Notes: generated by a model not told the origin, from the sequence alone. Positions 1 through 7,420 are shown, counted from the stretch's first letter. The stretch: 9,715 nt of DNA from Flavobacteriaceae bacterium (GCA_029245825.1 JAQWON010000117.1:1-9715); one strand, 5' to 3'. Program-made: numbers and translations.

Positions 1-786
1 ATGCCCGGGCCAATCATAAGAAGCATCAAATCTGTTAACTAATTCAATACCTCCAGGATGATTTATGTCAGTTTCGGCCAATAAAAAAATTGGTTTGATT
101 GACTTTAACATTTTAAAAGTTCTTTCATAAAAGCTTTGAGGAACTGCATAGGCTTGATCAACTCTAAAGCCATCAATATCAAACTCTTTTACCCAAAAAG
201 CCATAGCATCCATCATAGCTTGTTGCATCTCCAAATTATCATAATTTAAATCAGCTACGTCGGTCCAACCAAATGACTCGCCAGTAGATGGGTTTATGGG
301 GTCAATTATTTTTCCCTCTTTATTCTTTAAATAATAATCTGAATTTTCATTAATCCAATTATGATCCCATCCAGTATGGCCAGGAACCCAATCAATTATT
401 ATATATATTCCCATAGAATGTGCCTTTTCAACTAAAGATCTAAAGTCATCTGAAGTTCCAAATTCTGGATTTACTTTCTTATAATCTGAAATTGCATAAT
501 AACTGCCTAAAGGACCTTTACTTTTGGTAGTTGATATTGGATTAATTGGCATTAACCAAATTATATTTACACCCAACTCTTTTATTAAATCTAAATCTTT
601 TGAAAATGCATTAAAGGTTCCTTCAACAGAATATTGGCGTATGTTTGCCTCGTAAAGCACAGCTTTATCAATTGTTTCTTGATTTATAGATTCAATTTTA
701 ACTTTATTTTCTGTTATTGGTTTTCTCGGTTCATTTTTATTAAGACAAGAATTAAAAATTAAAATAGCAATTAATAATTTTTTCAT
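1..786 (-). CDS. GH13 alpha-amylase-family lipoprotein (partial, C-terminus outside window)
   Basis: The 262 visible residues form the N-terminal part of a GH13 (beta/alpha)8 barrel expected to hydrolyse alpha-1,4-glucans. Residues 1-14 (MKKLLIAILIFNSC) are a short lipoprotein signal peptide with a Bacteroidota-style Ser-Cys lipobox; Cys14 would be lipidated, placing the enzyme in the envelope. GH13 conserved regions are visible in order: region I DWVPGH (132-137), a region V-like VADLN (177-181), region II DGFRVD with putative nucleophile Asp210, and region III LLAETD with putative acid/base Glu238. Region IV lies beyond position 1. The ATG at 784-786 overlaps the TGA of the upstream GH65 gene (ATGA), implying translational coupling as the last visible gene of a pgmB-GH65-GH13 cassette. 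One oddity is that region I has Gly where alpha-amylases usually have Asn (DxxxNH), as in glycogen branching enzymes. The family is certain; exact specificity cannot be set. Confidence 0.93.
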   Translation of the reverse strand, partial: MKKLLIAILIFNSCLNKNEPRKPITENKVKIESINQETIDKAVLYEANIRQYSVEGTFNAFSKDLDLIKELGVNIIWLMPINPISTTKSKGPLGSYYAISDYKKVNPEFGTSDDFRSLVEKAHSMGIYIIIDWVPGHTGWDHNWINENSDYYLKNKEGKIIDPINPSTGESFGWTDVADLNYDNLEMQQAMMDAMAFWVKEFDIDGFRVDQAYAVPQSFYERTFKMLKSIKPIFLLAETDINHPGGIELVNRFDASYDWPGH

Positions 787-3086
787 GTTATATGTTTTTT
801 AGGTTGAACAGTAATTTTCTTTCCTGAGGAAATAAGATTTATTGGTCTATCCCCAGTTAACTCAAAAGTTGTCTCTTTTTTATTTATCATAACAGTTAAA
901 ATTGATCCATCAAAATTAACTTTAAAGCTCAAAGAAGTCCATTTTGGAGGTAATTTAGGATTAAATGAAAAAACTCCATTACTAATTTTCATTCCACCAA
1001 AGCCTTTTGAAATGGCCATCCAAGCTCCTCCCATGCTTGTTATGTGTAAACCTTCCATTACTTCTTTGTTATAATCATCAAGATCTAGTCTTGATGCGTT
1101 TAAGAAAAATTGATAAGCTTTTTGTTTTTTATATAACCTTGAAGCTAAAATTGAGTGTACACATGCAGAGAGTGAAGATTCATGTACAGTAAAGGGTTCA
1201 TAGAATTCAAAATTTCTTCTTAGCTCTTCTCTAGTAAAATCATCTTCAAAAAAATAAAATCCTTGTAATACATCTGCTTGTTTTATATAAGGAGATCTTA
1301 AAATCTTATCCCAAGACCAATTTTGGTTAATTGGTCTTTCATTCATTGGTATTTCATCAACAAACTTAAGTTCTTTATCTAAAAATCCCTCTTGCTGTAA
1401 GTAAACTTGTTTTTTTGAATCATACGGCATATAAATATTTTGATAAATTTCTTTCCACTTCTTTATTTCTATTTCGCTTAAACCAGTTTTCTTTTTAATC
1501 CTTTTGTAATCAGTCATATACTTTTCTCTAACATTTTGAACTTGTACAACAGAATAATTAAGACACCACTTTGCAATATAATTAGTATACCAATTGTTAT
1601 TTACATTGTTTTCATATTCATTAGGGCCTGTAATGCCCAAAAGAACATACTTATTTTTCTCTTCAGAAAAGCTTAATCTTTGTTTCCAAAAACGAGAAAT
1701 TCCAATTAAAACTTCTAATCCATATTTTGGAATGTATGATTTGTCATTAGTGAAATTCTCATAATAAAAAATAGCATAAGCTATTGCGCCATTTCTGTGA
1801 ATTTCTTCAAAAGTAATTTCCCATTCATTATGGCACTCTTCTCCATTCATCGTAACCATAGGATACAAGGCAGCACCATTACCAAAACCTAACTTTTGTG
1901 AATTTTCTATTGCTTTTTCTAAATGATTATATCTGTATCTAAGTAAATTGCGGGCAGCCAAGCTTCCCTTCGTTGCTAGATAAAATGGAAAGCAGAAAGC
2001 TTCTGTATCCCAATAAGTGCCTCCGCCATACTTTTCTCCAGTGAATCCCTTTGGACCAATATTTAATCTTTCATCTTCACCTGTGTAGGTTTGGTTTAAT
2101 TGAAAAATATTATATCTTATAGCTTGTTGAGCCTTAACATCTCCATTTATTAAAACATCAGAATTTTCCCATATTTTTTTCCACTCATTTTTTTGTTCAT
2201 TTAATAAAAAATTAAATCCTAGGTCTAATGCTTCTTTTGAAAGTTCGTATGTTTTATTAAAATTTACAGAGGAGTGGCGGATAGAGGAGACATAACCTCC
2301 GCATTTTACTATAGAAAGACTTTTATTTGAATCGACTTCGTAGGAAAAAGTATGTGAAATTTTATTTTTTTTAATTTCAATTTTTGGTTTTTCCCTTATA
2401 ATCTCATTATTTAAAAAAAGCTCATTATGCATAAACGTGCATACCTTATAAGAAGTTTTTAAGGTTTTCGATTTTAATGCTGCAAAGTTGTCTTTAGTTT
2501 CCTTTCCTTCGTGTTTCCAAAATTGTTCATCCCAATTTGAGTCTTGATTAGCAACATCACCATCAATGTATGACTTTAATTTTATTGAACATTTCTTATT
2601 TATTGGTTTTATTTTATATCTGATCATCCCTATATCTTTTCTAGCCATTGATAAAAATCTTTTGCTTTCTATAAAGACTCTTGTTTTATCTTTTAGAACA
2701 GCTTCAAATGATCTTAAATAAAATCCTTCTTTTAAATTTAATACTCTCTTAAATTTCTCAATTCTTGAACATTTATTTAAATCAAAATCCTGATTATTTA
2801 TATTTAGCTCAATACCAATCCAATTAGGCGAATTTAAAACTTTTGCAAAAAAATCTGGATATCCAATTTTCCACCAACCAACCTTAGTTCTGTCAGGGTA
2901 ATAAACTCCTGCTATATAACTTCCTCTAAAAGTTTCCCCGCTATAACTTTCTTCAAAATTTGCTCTTTGCCCCATATATCCATTCCCTATACTGAACAAA
3001 CTTTCGGATGATGTAACCTTATTTGCATGAAATCCCTCCTCAATAATTTCCCAAGGGTGAAGTTTTAAGTAATTATATTTCTTCAT
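783..3086 (-). CDS. Glycoside hydrolase family 65 phosphorylase, probably maltose phosphorylase
   Basis: The 767-residue protein has the full length of GH65 disaccharide phosphorylases: an N-terminal beta-sandwich (about 1-290), an (alpha/alpha)6 barrel (about 320-690) and a small C-terminal beta domain. Conserved motifs include GGGTYWDTE (354-362), ECHNEWEITFEEIHRNGA (417-434), GITGPNEY (484-491) with Glu490 as the likely general acid, the glucose-binding pair Lys602-Gln603 in IKQADV, and HESSLS (635-640) in the phosphate-binding region. The enzyme would convert maltose plus phosphate to glucose and beta-glucose 1-phosphate by inversion. There is no signal peptide, so it is cytoplasmic. The adjoining beta-phosphoglucomutase gene, overlapping by 14 bp, supports a beta-anomer product. 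Kojibiose, trehalose or nigerose cannot be excluded from sequence alone, but the amylase neighbour and the loop before ECHNE favour maltose. Confidence 0.93.
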   Translation of the reverse strand: MKKYNYLKLHPWEIIEEGFHANKVTSSESLFSIGNGYMGQRANFEESYSGETFRGSYIAGVYYPDRTKVGWWKIGYPDFFAKVLNSPNWIGIELNINNQDFDLNKCSRIEKFKRVLNLKEGFYLRSFEAVLKDKTRVFIESKRFLSMARKDIGMIRYKIKPINKKCSIKLKSYIDGDVANQDSNWDEQFWKHEGKETKDNFAALKSKTLKTSYKVCTFMHNELFLNNEIIREKPKIEIKKNKISHTFSYEVDSNKSLSIVKCGGYVSSIRHSSVNFNKTYELSKEALDLGFNFLLNEQKNEWKKIWENSDVLINGDVKAQQAIRYNIFQLNQTYTGEDERLNIGPKGFTGEKYGGGTYWDTEAFCFPFYLATKGSLAARNLLRYRYNHLEKAIENSQKLGFGNGAALYPMVTMNGEECHNEWEITFEEIHRNGAIAYAIFYYENFTNDKSYIPKYGLEVLIGISRFWKQRLSFSEEKNKYVLLGITGPNEYENNVNNNWYTNYIAKWCLNYSVVQVQNVREKYMTDYKRIKKKTGLSEIEIKKWKEIYQNIYMPYDSKKQVYLQQEGFLDKELKFVDEIPMNERPINQNWSWDKILRSPYIKQADVLQGFYFFEDDFTREELRRNFEFYEPFTVHESSLSACVHSILASRLYKKQKAYQFFLNASRLDLDDYNKEVMEGLHITSMGGAWMAISKGFGGMKISNGVFSFNPKLPPKWTSLSFKVNFDGSILTVMINKKETTFELTGDRPINLISSGKKITVQPKKHIT

Positions 3087-3738
3087 TGAAAAAGTGCTTT
3101 TTTAAATGGTCAGGGATTTTTAAAAAATCAGGAAAACAATACTCTGAATTTTTTAATTTATTTTTATTTCCAATTCCCACCACTATCATTCCTGCATTAT
3201 TTGCTGCATCTATTCCAGATTGAGAATCTTCAAAAACTAAACAATCTCTTGGCTCAGTTTTAAGCTTTTTGCTAGCTGTTAAAAAAATTTCAGGGTTAGG
3301 TTTGCTCATCTTAATATCATTCCCATCTATTATAAAGTCAAAAAAACTAATTAGATCTAATTTCTTAAGTACCAATTTTGCATTTTTACTAGATGAACAC
3401 AAGGAAATTTTAACTGATTTTTTTTTTAAATATCCTAACAAACTTTGAACCCCAGGCAATATATTTTTTGGAGTAATAGTGCCTATAAGATTAAGATAGT
3501 AAGAATTCTTTTTTATGAGATATTCCTTAAATTTTTCTTCAGAAAAACTAATATTAGCCATATCAATAATTTTTAAAAAAGAGTCTTCTCGACTTAATCC
3601 CTTAATAAACTCATTTCCTGTCTCAGTTAAATTATAACCCAATTCTAAACATAACTTTTTCCAGGACAAGTAATGATGATTTGAAGTATCAACAATCACA
3701 CCATCCAAATCAAACATCACTGCTTTAATTAAACTCAT
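3073..3738 (-). CDS. pgmB: Beta-phosphoglucomutase (HAD superfamily)
   Basis: This 221-residue cytoplasmic enzyme converts beta-glucose 1-phosphate to glucose 6-phosphate, the step after an inverting phosphorylase. Residues FDLDGVIVDT (9-18) carry the HAD nucleophile Asp10 and acid/base Asp12. His22, Lys47, the KGLSRED cap-domain loop with Arg50, the phosphate-binding LCSSSKN (113-119), Lys146 in KPNPEIF and the Mg-binding Glu170-Asp171 in VFEDSQSG all align with the known beta-PGM pattern, and the length is typical. The ATG at 3736-3738 opens the frame right at the N-terminal beta strand. Its last codons overlap the GH65 start by 14 bp, so the two are surely co-translated. Only 31 bp separate it from the upstream reductase gene, and no recognisable promoter lies in that gap. 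Confidence 0.95.
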   Translation of the reverse strand: MSLIKAVMFDLDGVIVDTSNHHYLSWKKLCLELGYNLTETGNEFIKGLSREDSFLKIIDMANISFSEEKFKEYLIKKNSYYLNLIGTITPKNILPGVQSLLGYLKKKSVKISLCSSSKNAKLVLKKLDLISFFDFIIDGNDIKMSKPNPEIFLTASKKLKTEPRDCLVFEDSQSGIDAANNAGMIVVGIGNKNKLKNSEYCFPDFLKIPDHLKKHFFNEEI

Positions 3739-3769
3739 AATATTGAATTTACATAAAAGTCTACTATAC

Positions 3770-4822
3770 TTACTCTATTTTATTAATTGTTGATTTTGCA
3801 GGTTTTTTTAGGCTACCATCAAAACCATTTATACCAGAAACAGTTGTATATTTTAAAGTAGTTTTCTTATCTGGATTGATAAATTTGTGTGCACTGTAAC
3901 AAGCTAATGTTGCTTCATGAAAACCAGACAAAATAAGTTTTAATTTCCCTGGATAAGTATTTGAATCTCCAATTGCATAAATACCTGGAATGCTAGTCTG
4001 GTAATCTAATGCATTGTTAACAACAATAGCATTTTTTTCCATTTTAAATCCCCAGTTTGCAATTGGACCCAATCTTGGTAATAATCCAAATAATGGTATA
4101 AAATAGTCAACATTGACTTGTTTAATATTTCCATCAAATGAAATATCTAATAAAAGTTCCAGATCTTTCTTTTTAATAGCTTCTACATGAGCTGGAATCA
4201 TAGTTGAAACTTTACCTTTTCCCTTTAGATCTTTAACTTTTTGAACTGAATCTGGTGAAGCTCTGAATTCTTTTCGCCTATGTATTAAAATTACTTCCCT
4301 TGCAATATTTGAAAGAAAAATTGTCCAATCTAATGCTGAATCTCCACCACCAGCAATCAAAATCTTTTTATCACGGTATTTTTCAGGGTCTCGAATAATA
4401 TAATCTACCCCATTATCTTCATACTTCTCTAAATTACTTAATTTCGGTTTTCTAGGTTCAAAAGTTCCAAGCCCACTTGCTATTATAATTACTTGTGCTA
4501 AATGTTTAGTCCCTTTATCTGTCGTTACTAGAAATTTATTTTCTTTTGTTTTTTTTATTGATTGTGCACACTCACCCAGGGTGAAACCAGGTTTAAAAGG
4601 TGAAATCTGATCCATTAAATTTTTTACTAAATCACCTGCCAATATTTCAGGGTGAGAAGGAATGTCATAAATTGGTTTTTTAGGATATATTTCGGCACAC
4701 TGCCCTCCAGGCATAGGGAGAGAATCAATAAGATGACATCTCAAATTTAAAAGACCTGCTTCAAAAACAGTAAAAAGACCAGTTGGCCCAGCACCAATAA
4801 TAATTATATCACTCTTAATCAT
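3770..4822 (-). CDS. Thioredoxin-reductase-like ferredoxin/flavodoxin-NADP+ reductase
   Basis: The 350-residue flavoprotein has an FAD-binding GAGPTG (10-15), PGGQCAEIYP (38-47), an NADP-binding GGGDSALDW (158-166), the HRRKEFRA stretch (181-188) whose arginines suit the NADPH 2'-phosphate, and AIGD (283-286) closing the FAD site. It lacks the redox-active CxxC of thioredoxin reductase in the NADPH domain and has a C-terminal extension, matching the dimeric TrxR-like FNR family (B. subtilis YumC, Chlorobaculum FNR). It would shuttle electrons between NADPH and ferredoxin or flavodoxin in the cytoplasm. The ATG at 4820-4822 sits 2 bp after the stop of the Nfu gene, so it is the third gene of the Mrp-Nfu-FNR operon. 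This suggests a role in supplying reductant for Fe-S chemistry. No ferredoxin gene is adjacent, so the partner is unknown. Confidence 0.9.
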   Translation of the reverse strand: MIKSDIIIIGAGPTGLFTVFEAGLLNLRCHLIDSLPMPGGQCAEIYPKKPIYDIPSHPEILAGDLVKNLMDQISPFKPGFTLGECAQSIKKTKENKFLVTTDKGTKHLAQVIIIASGLGTFEPRKPKLSNLEKYEDNGVDYIIRDPEKYRDKKILIAGGGDSALDWTIFLSNIAREVILIHRRKEFRASPDSVQKVKDLKGKGKVSTMIPAHVEAIKKKDLELLLDISFDGNIKQVNVDYFIPLFGLLPRLGPIANWGFKMEKNAIVVNNALDYQTSIPGIYAIGDSNTYPGKLKLILSGFHEATLACYSAHKFINPDKKTTLKYTTVSGINGFDGSLKKPAKSTINKIE

Positions 4823-4824
4823 TG

Positions 4825-5070
4825 TTAATCTTCTTCTACACTAACTACCTTTTCTATTTCAGGAACATACTTTTTTATTGTCATTTCAACACCTGATTTA
4901 AGCGTCATTTGATTAACTGTACAAGAAATACAATTGCCATGTAGTTTAACTTTGGCAACTTTATTATTATCAATTGAAATAAGAGTTATATCTCCACCAT
5001 CGGAAACAAGAAAAGGTCTTATTTCTTCTAATGCATTTTCTACTCTTTCTTTTATATTTTTAATTTTCAT
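4825..5070 (-). CDS. NifU-like Fe-S cluster carrier (Nfu domain protein)
   Basis: This 81-residue stand-alone Nfu domain carries clusters to apoproteins. The opening ERVENALEEIRPFLVSDGGDI is characteristic, and Cys47 and Cys50 in GNCISC are the pair that bridges a 4Fe-4S cluster between two subunits, followed by the family's MTLKSGVE. I chose the ATG at 5068-5070. The frame stays open 8 codons further to a TTG at 5092-5094, but that would overlap the Mrp gene, add residues outside the family and lack any start signal, whereas the ATG is preceded by AAATAAATTTA, much as the Mrp start is preceded by AAATTTATTTA. It lies 5 bp after the Mrp stop and 2 bp before the reductase start, the middle of a tight operon. 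Confidence 0.93.
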   Translation of the reverse strand: MKIKNIKERVENALEEIRPFLVSDGGDITLISIDNNKVAKVKLHGNCISCTVNQMTLKSGVEMTIKKYVPEIEKVVSVEED

Positions 5071-5075
5071 TAAAT

Positions 5076-6203
5076 TTATTTTATTGCTGAACAACCAACC
5101 ATATTAGTTATTTTTACAACTTTAGTAGCAGGCAAGGTAGTATTTCTTTTAATTAATTCTTCAACTAATTTTTGAGTTATTTTGGTTAAATGATCTTTTA
5201 CAAGTGTGTTTTTTTGTAAGGCAGCCGGTCTTCCAACATCAGAAGCTTCTCTTATACTTTGAACAAGGGGCAATTCTCCTAAAAACGGGACGTTTTTATC
5301 TTCGGAAAGATTTTGTGCACCTTGCCTTCCAAAGATATAATATTTGTTATCTGGAAGTTCTTCAGGTGTAAAAAAGGACATGTTTTCAATAATTCCTAAT
5401 AAAGGAACATTTATATTTTCTTTTCTAAACATACTTATTCCTTTACGAGCATCTGCTAAGGCAATATTTTGCGGTGTACTTACAACTACAGCTCCATTAA
5501 GCGGGATAGACTGAACAATACTCAAGTGAATGTCACCTGTTCCAGGAGGCAGATCTACTAATAAAAAATCTAATTCTCCCCAAGCTGAATCAAAAATCAT
5601 TTGCTTCAAAGCTTTTGTGGCCATTGGACCTCTCCATATAACTGCCTGATCAGGTTTTGTAAAAAATCCAATCGACAACACTTTAACACCATAGTTTTCA
5701 ACCGGTTTAATCTTGGACTCTCCATTATAATTAACTGAGAGGGGTCTCTCTCCTTCCAAATCAAACATTGCGGGAATTGAAGGTCCATAAATATCAGCGT
5801 CAAGGATACCTACTTTACACCCCATTTCAGCTAGAGTCACTGCAAGATTTGCAGTAACAGTAGATTTACCAACTCCGCCTTTACCGGATGAGATTGCTAT
5901 AATTGAATCAATCCCTTTAATTTTTGCATTTGTATCAGGAGTTATAGAATTATCATTGCTATGTTTTGCGCTAACTTTAATTTTAATCTCAGGATTAAAT
6001 TTTCCCTTAAAAAGTTTAATTATAGAATCCTGAACTTTTTTTTTGGCTTGAAGTGTTGGGTTTTTCATTAATACATCAATATCAACTTGATCTCCAAAAA
6101 CCATAATATTAGAAATTAAATTACCATCATAAAGTGATTTACCATCACTATTTGTGGTAATTCCCTTCAAAACTTCTTCAATATCCTTTTTAGCAATTGA
6201 CAT
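5076..6203 (-). CDS. mrp: Mrp/ApbC-type P-loop ATPase, Fe-S cluster carrier
   Basis: The 375-residue protein combines an N-terminal MIP18/DUF59-like domain (about 1-80) with a MinD-type ATPase. The deviant Walker A is SGKGGVGKST (106-115, Lys113). ILDADIYGPSIP (133-144) is the switch I/Walker A' region and VDLPPGTGD (216-224) is switch II. Mrp/Nbp35/ApbC proteins bind and transfer Fe-S clusters in the cytoplasm, in keeping with the Nfu gene that follows. The usual central CxxC after ENMS is absent: residues 273-292 read ENMSFFTPEELPDNKYYIFG, and the whole protein has only Cys129 and Cys371. I recall this replacement from Bacteroidota homologues, so it is probably lineage-typical, but it means cluster binding must differ from the enterobacterial protein. 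A promoter element lies about 20 bp upstream of the ATG. Confidence 0.94.
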   Translation of the reverse strand: MSIAKKDIEEVLKGITTNSDGKSLYDGNLISNIMVFGDQVDIDVLMKNPTLQAKKKVQDSIIKLFKGKFNPEIKIKVSAKHSNDNSITPDTNAKIKGIDSIIAISSGKGGVGKSTVTANLAVTLAEMGCKVGILDADIYGPSIPAMFDLEGERPLSVNYNGESKIKPVENYGVKVLSIGFFTKPDQAVIWRGPMATKALKQMIFDSAWGELDFLLVDLPPGTGDIHLSIVQSIPLNGAVVVSTPQNIALADARKGISMFRKENINVPLLGIIENMSFFTPEELPDNKYYIFGRQGAQNLSEDKNVPFLGELPLVQSIREASDVGRPAALQKNTLVKDHLTKITQKLVEELIKRNTTLPATKVVKITNMVGCSAIK

Positions 6204-6224
6204 TAAATAAATTTACTTAATATT

Positions 6225-6232
6225 CAAATATA
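6225..6232 (-). promoter_or_regulatory. Candidate -7 promoter element for the Mrp operon
   Basis: On the minus strand TATATTTG exactly fits the Bacteroidota -7 consensus TAnnTTTG. It ends 21 bp before the mrp ATG, which would give a leader of about 15 nt. No convincing TTTG or TTG -33 element is found at the usual spacing: a TTTG occurs 31 bp upstream, which is too far. It lies in the 72-bp gap between the MGMT-like gene and mrp, the natural place for a promoter. Confidence 0.4.
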
Positions 6233-6275
6233 CTTCAATCTACTTTGATAGAAAAGCTAAAAACAAATATGAAGA

Positions 6276-6596
6276 TTAAAGCTCCATTGAGGGGTCCCAA
6301 AAAAAATCATCAAAATTTATAATCTGATCATTTTTAATTGAAATTCCTTCATTTATTAGAAGTTGTTCCATTAAATTTGTCCCCTTAAAATGATTTTTCC
6401 CAGTTAAAAGTCCATTTCTATTAACAACTCTATGTGCAGGAAAATTTTTCAGATTATGAGAATTATTCATTGCCCAGCCAACGACACGTGCTGCTCTTGG
6501 ATCTCCCAAAAAACTTGCTATAGAACCATATGAAGTAACTCTTCCAAAAGGAACTTTTCTTACTACTTTATAGACTTTTTTAAAAAAACTATTCAT
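6276..6596 (-). CDS. MGMT-family alkyltransferase-like protein with Ala in place of the acceptor Cys
   Basis: The 106-residue protein is the C-terminal DNA-binding domain of the O6-alkylguanine-DNA alkyltransferase family without the N-terminal domain. Visible are VPFGRVTSYGSIA (15-27), the helix-turn-helix region, GDPRAARVVGWAM (31-43) with the arginine of the family's nucleotide-flipping helix, and PAHRVVNRNG (53-62), where methyltransferases have PCHRV. Ala54 replaces the alkyl-acceptor cysteine, so it cannot be a self-methylating repair enzyme. It resembles alkyltransferase-like (ATL) proteins, which bind alkylated bases and recruit nucleotide excision repair; Trp or Ala at this site is known in ATLs. 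Its ATG (6594-6596) overlaps the trmB stop by one base (TAATG), implying coupled translation. The functional link to tRNA methylation is not obvious. Confidence 0.9.
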   Translation of the reverse strand: MNSFFKKVYKVVRKVPFGRVTSYGSIASFLGDPRAARVVGWAMNNSHNLKNFPAHRVVNRNGLLTGKNHFKGTNLMEQLLINEGISIKNDQIINFDDFFWDPSMEL

Positions 6597-7270
6597 TACT
6601 CAAAACAAAATTTAATAAAAGAAATTTTCTTGCTGTTTTTTAAGAAAGTTTTCTCATAAAAAGTTTGCACACCTGTTGCCTCAATAGGTGAACTGAGATT
6701 ATTATAAATGTCATTATGAGAAAATAAAACATTAGCATTCATACCTTCAATAATTCCTAAAGTATATCCATATAAAAAGGGACTGTCAGTTTTAAGATTT
6801 ATTATACCTTTTGACTTAAGAATTTTTCTGTACATATTAAGAAAATCAGAATTTGTTAATCTATGCTTGAAGCTCTTATATTTGATTTGAGGATCGGGAA
6901 AAGTTATCCATATTTCATCAATCTCCCTACTGGAAAAAAGACTTGTTATTAATTCAATTTGAGTCCTGATAAAAGCAACATTTTTTATCCCTTTTTCAAA
7001 AGCAGTCTTTGCACCTCTCCAAATTCTAGCACCTTTTATATCAATACCAATATAATTAATTTCAGGGTTTAATTCTGAAAGATAAAGAGTATACTCACCT
7101 TTTCCACAACCCAATTCTAAAACAATTGGATTATTATTTTTAAAATAATTCAAACTCCAATTCCCCTTCAGCTCAAATTGATTTTTAATAATTTTTTCCC
7201 TGTTAGGTTGTATGAGATTTAAAAAGGTTTTGTTTTCCTCAAATCGTTTTAATTTATTTTTACTTGCCAT
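6596..7270 (-). CDS. trmB: tRNA (guanine46-N7)-methyltransferase
   Basis: The 224-residue Rossmann-fold enzyme uses S-adenosylmethionine to make m7G at position 46 of the tRNA variable loop. The SAM motif is LELGCGKGEYT (51-61), followed by GIDIKGARIWRGA (75-87), FPDPQIKYKSFKHRL (124-138) and the C-terminal TFYEKTF (203-209), all TrmB signatures; the length is normal. The frame extends 3 codons upstream to a TTG at 7277-7279. I chose the ATG at 7268-7270, which gives MASKNKLKRFEENK, a usual TrmB N-terminus. The gene begins 87 bp beyond the end of a decayed histidine-kinase fragment, so it may once have been the distal gene of that operon or had its own promoter. No clear promoter is seen directly upstream. 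Confidence 0.95.
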   Translation of the reverse strand: MASKNKLKRFEENKTFLNLIQPNREKIIKNQFELKGNWSLNYFKNNNPIVLELGCGKGEYTLYLSELNPEINYIGIDIKGARIWRGAKTAFEKGIKNVAFIRTQIELITSLFSSREIDEIWITFPDPQIKYKSFKHRLTNSDFLNMYRKILKSKGIINLKTDSPFLYGYTLGIIEGMNANVLFSHNDIYNNLSSPIEATGVQTFYEKTFLKNSKKISFIKFCFE

Positions 7271-7302
7271 AAAAATCAATCGTTGGGTAAATTTAAAAAA
7301 AG

Positions 7303-7316
7303 ATGTGAATTCACAT
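7303..7316. repeat. Perfect 14-bp palindrome upstream of trmB
   Basis: ATGTGAATTCACAT reads identically on both strands and ends 33 bp before the trmB ATG. It could be a dimeric operator. The half-sites TGTGA/TCACA recall CRP, but the spacing is 2 instead of 6, so it is not a standard CRP site. It may also be chance. Confidence 0.35.
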
Positions 7317-7357
7317 TATAAAATAACATAGACTTGTTTTGATCTTGATAATTAAAT

Positions 7358-7420
7358 TTATTTTGCAGTCTGAAGAGTGAAAGAAAATTTTGAACCTACT
7401 CCAAACTTACTCTCATTAAA
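7358..7420 (-). pseudogene. Remnant: C-terminus of a sensor histidine kinase
   Basis: Read on the minus strand, 7420 to 7358 gives FNESKFGVGSKFSFTLQTAK and a TAA stop. This matches the end of the HATPase_c domain of histidine kinases, where a VES..GKGS.F.FTLP-type strand follows the last glycine-rich box. A TAA (7421-7423) lies immediately upstream in frame, so nothing but this tail remains. The segment overlaps, in a different frame, the tail of the response-regulator remnant just upstream. I infer that it is the surviving 3' end of a deleted kinase gene. It is short, so the call rests on motif recognition and on its position behind a receiver-domain start. Confidence 0.7.

Noticed and set aside
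1..786. Glycogen branching enzyme, suggested by DWVPGH
   Set aside because: The protein has a lipobox, no N-terminal CBM48-type domain, and region II reads DGFRVDQA, not the GlgB form.
1007..1192. 61-codon open frame on the plus strand
   Set aside because: It lies wholly inside and antisense to the well-supported GH65 gene and has no family motif; it is a shadow frame.
3770..4822. Thioredoxin reductase
   Set aside because: There is no CxxC redox pair in the NADPH domain, and the C-terminal extension fits the ferredoxin-NADP reductase branch.
5071..5094. Longer Nfu form starting at TTG 5092-5094
   Set aside because: It would overlap the Mrp end and add 8 residues outside the family, while a good ATG with an A/T-rich leader lies at 5068-5070.
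5606..5803. 65-codon open frame on the minus strand
   Set aside because: It lies in an alternative frame inside the Mrp gene, whose motifs run straight through this stretch.
7271..7279. Longer TrmB form starting at TTG 7277-7279
   Set aside because: The ATG at 7268-7270 gives the normal N-terminus and there is no start signal for the TTG.
7303..7316. CRP binding site
   Set aside because: The half-sites TGTGA and TCACA are only 2 bp apart instead of 6.
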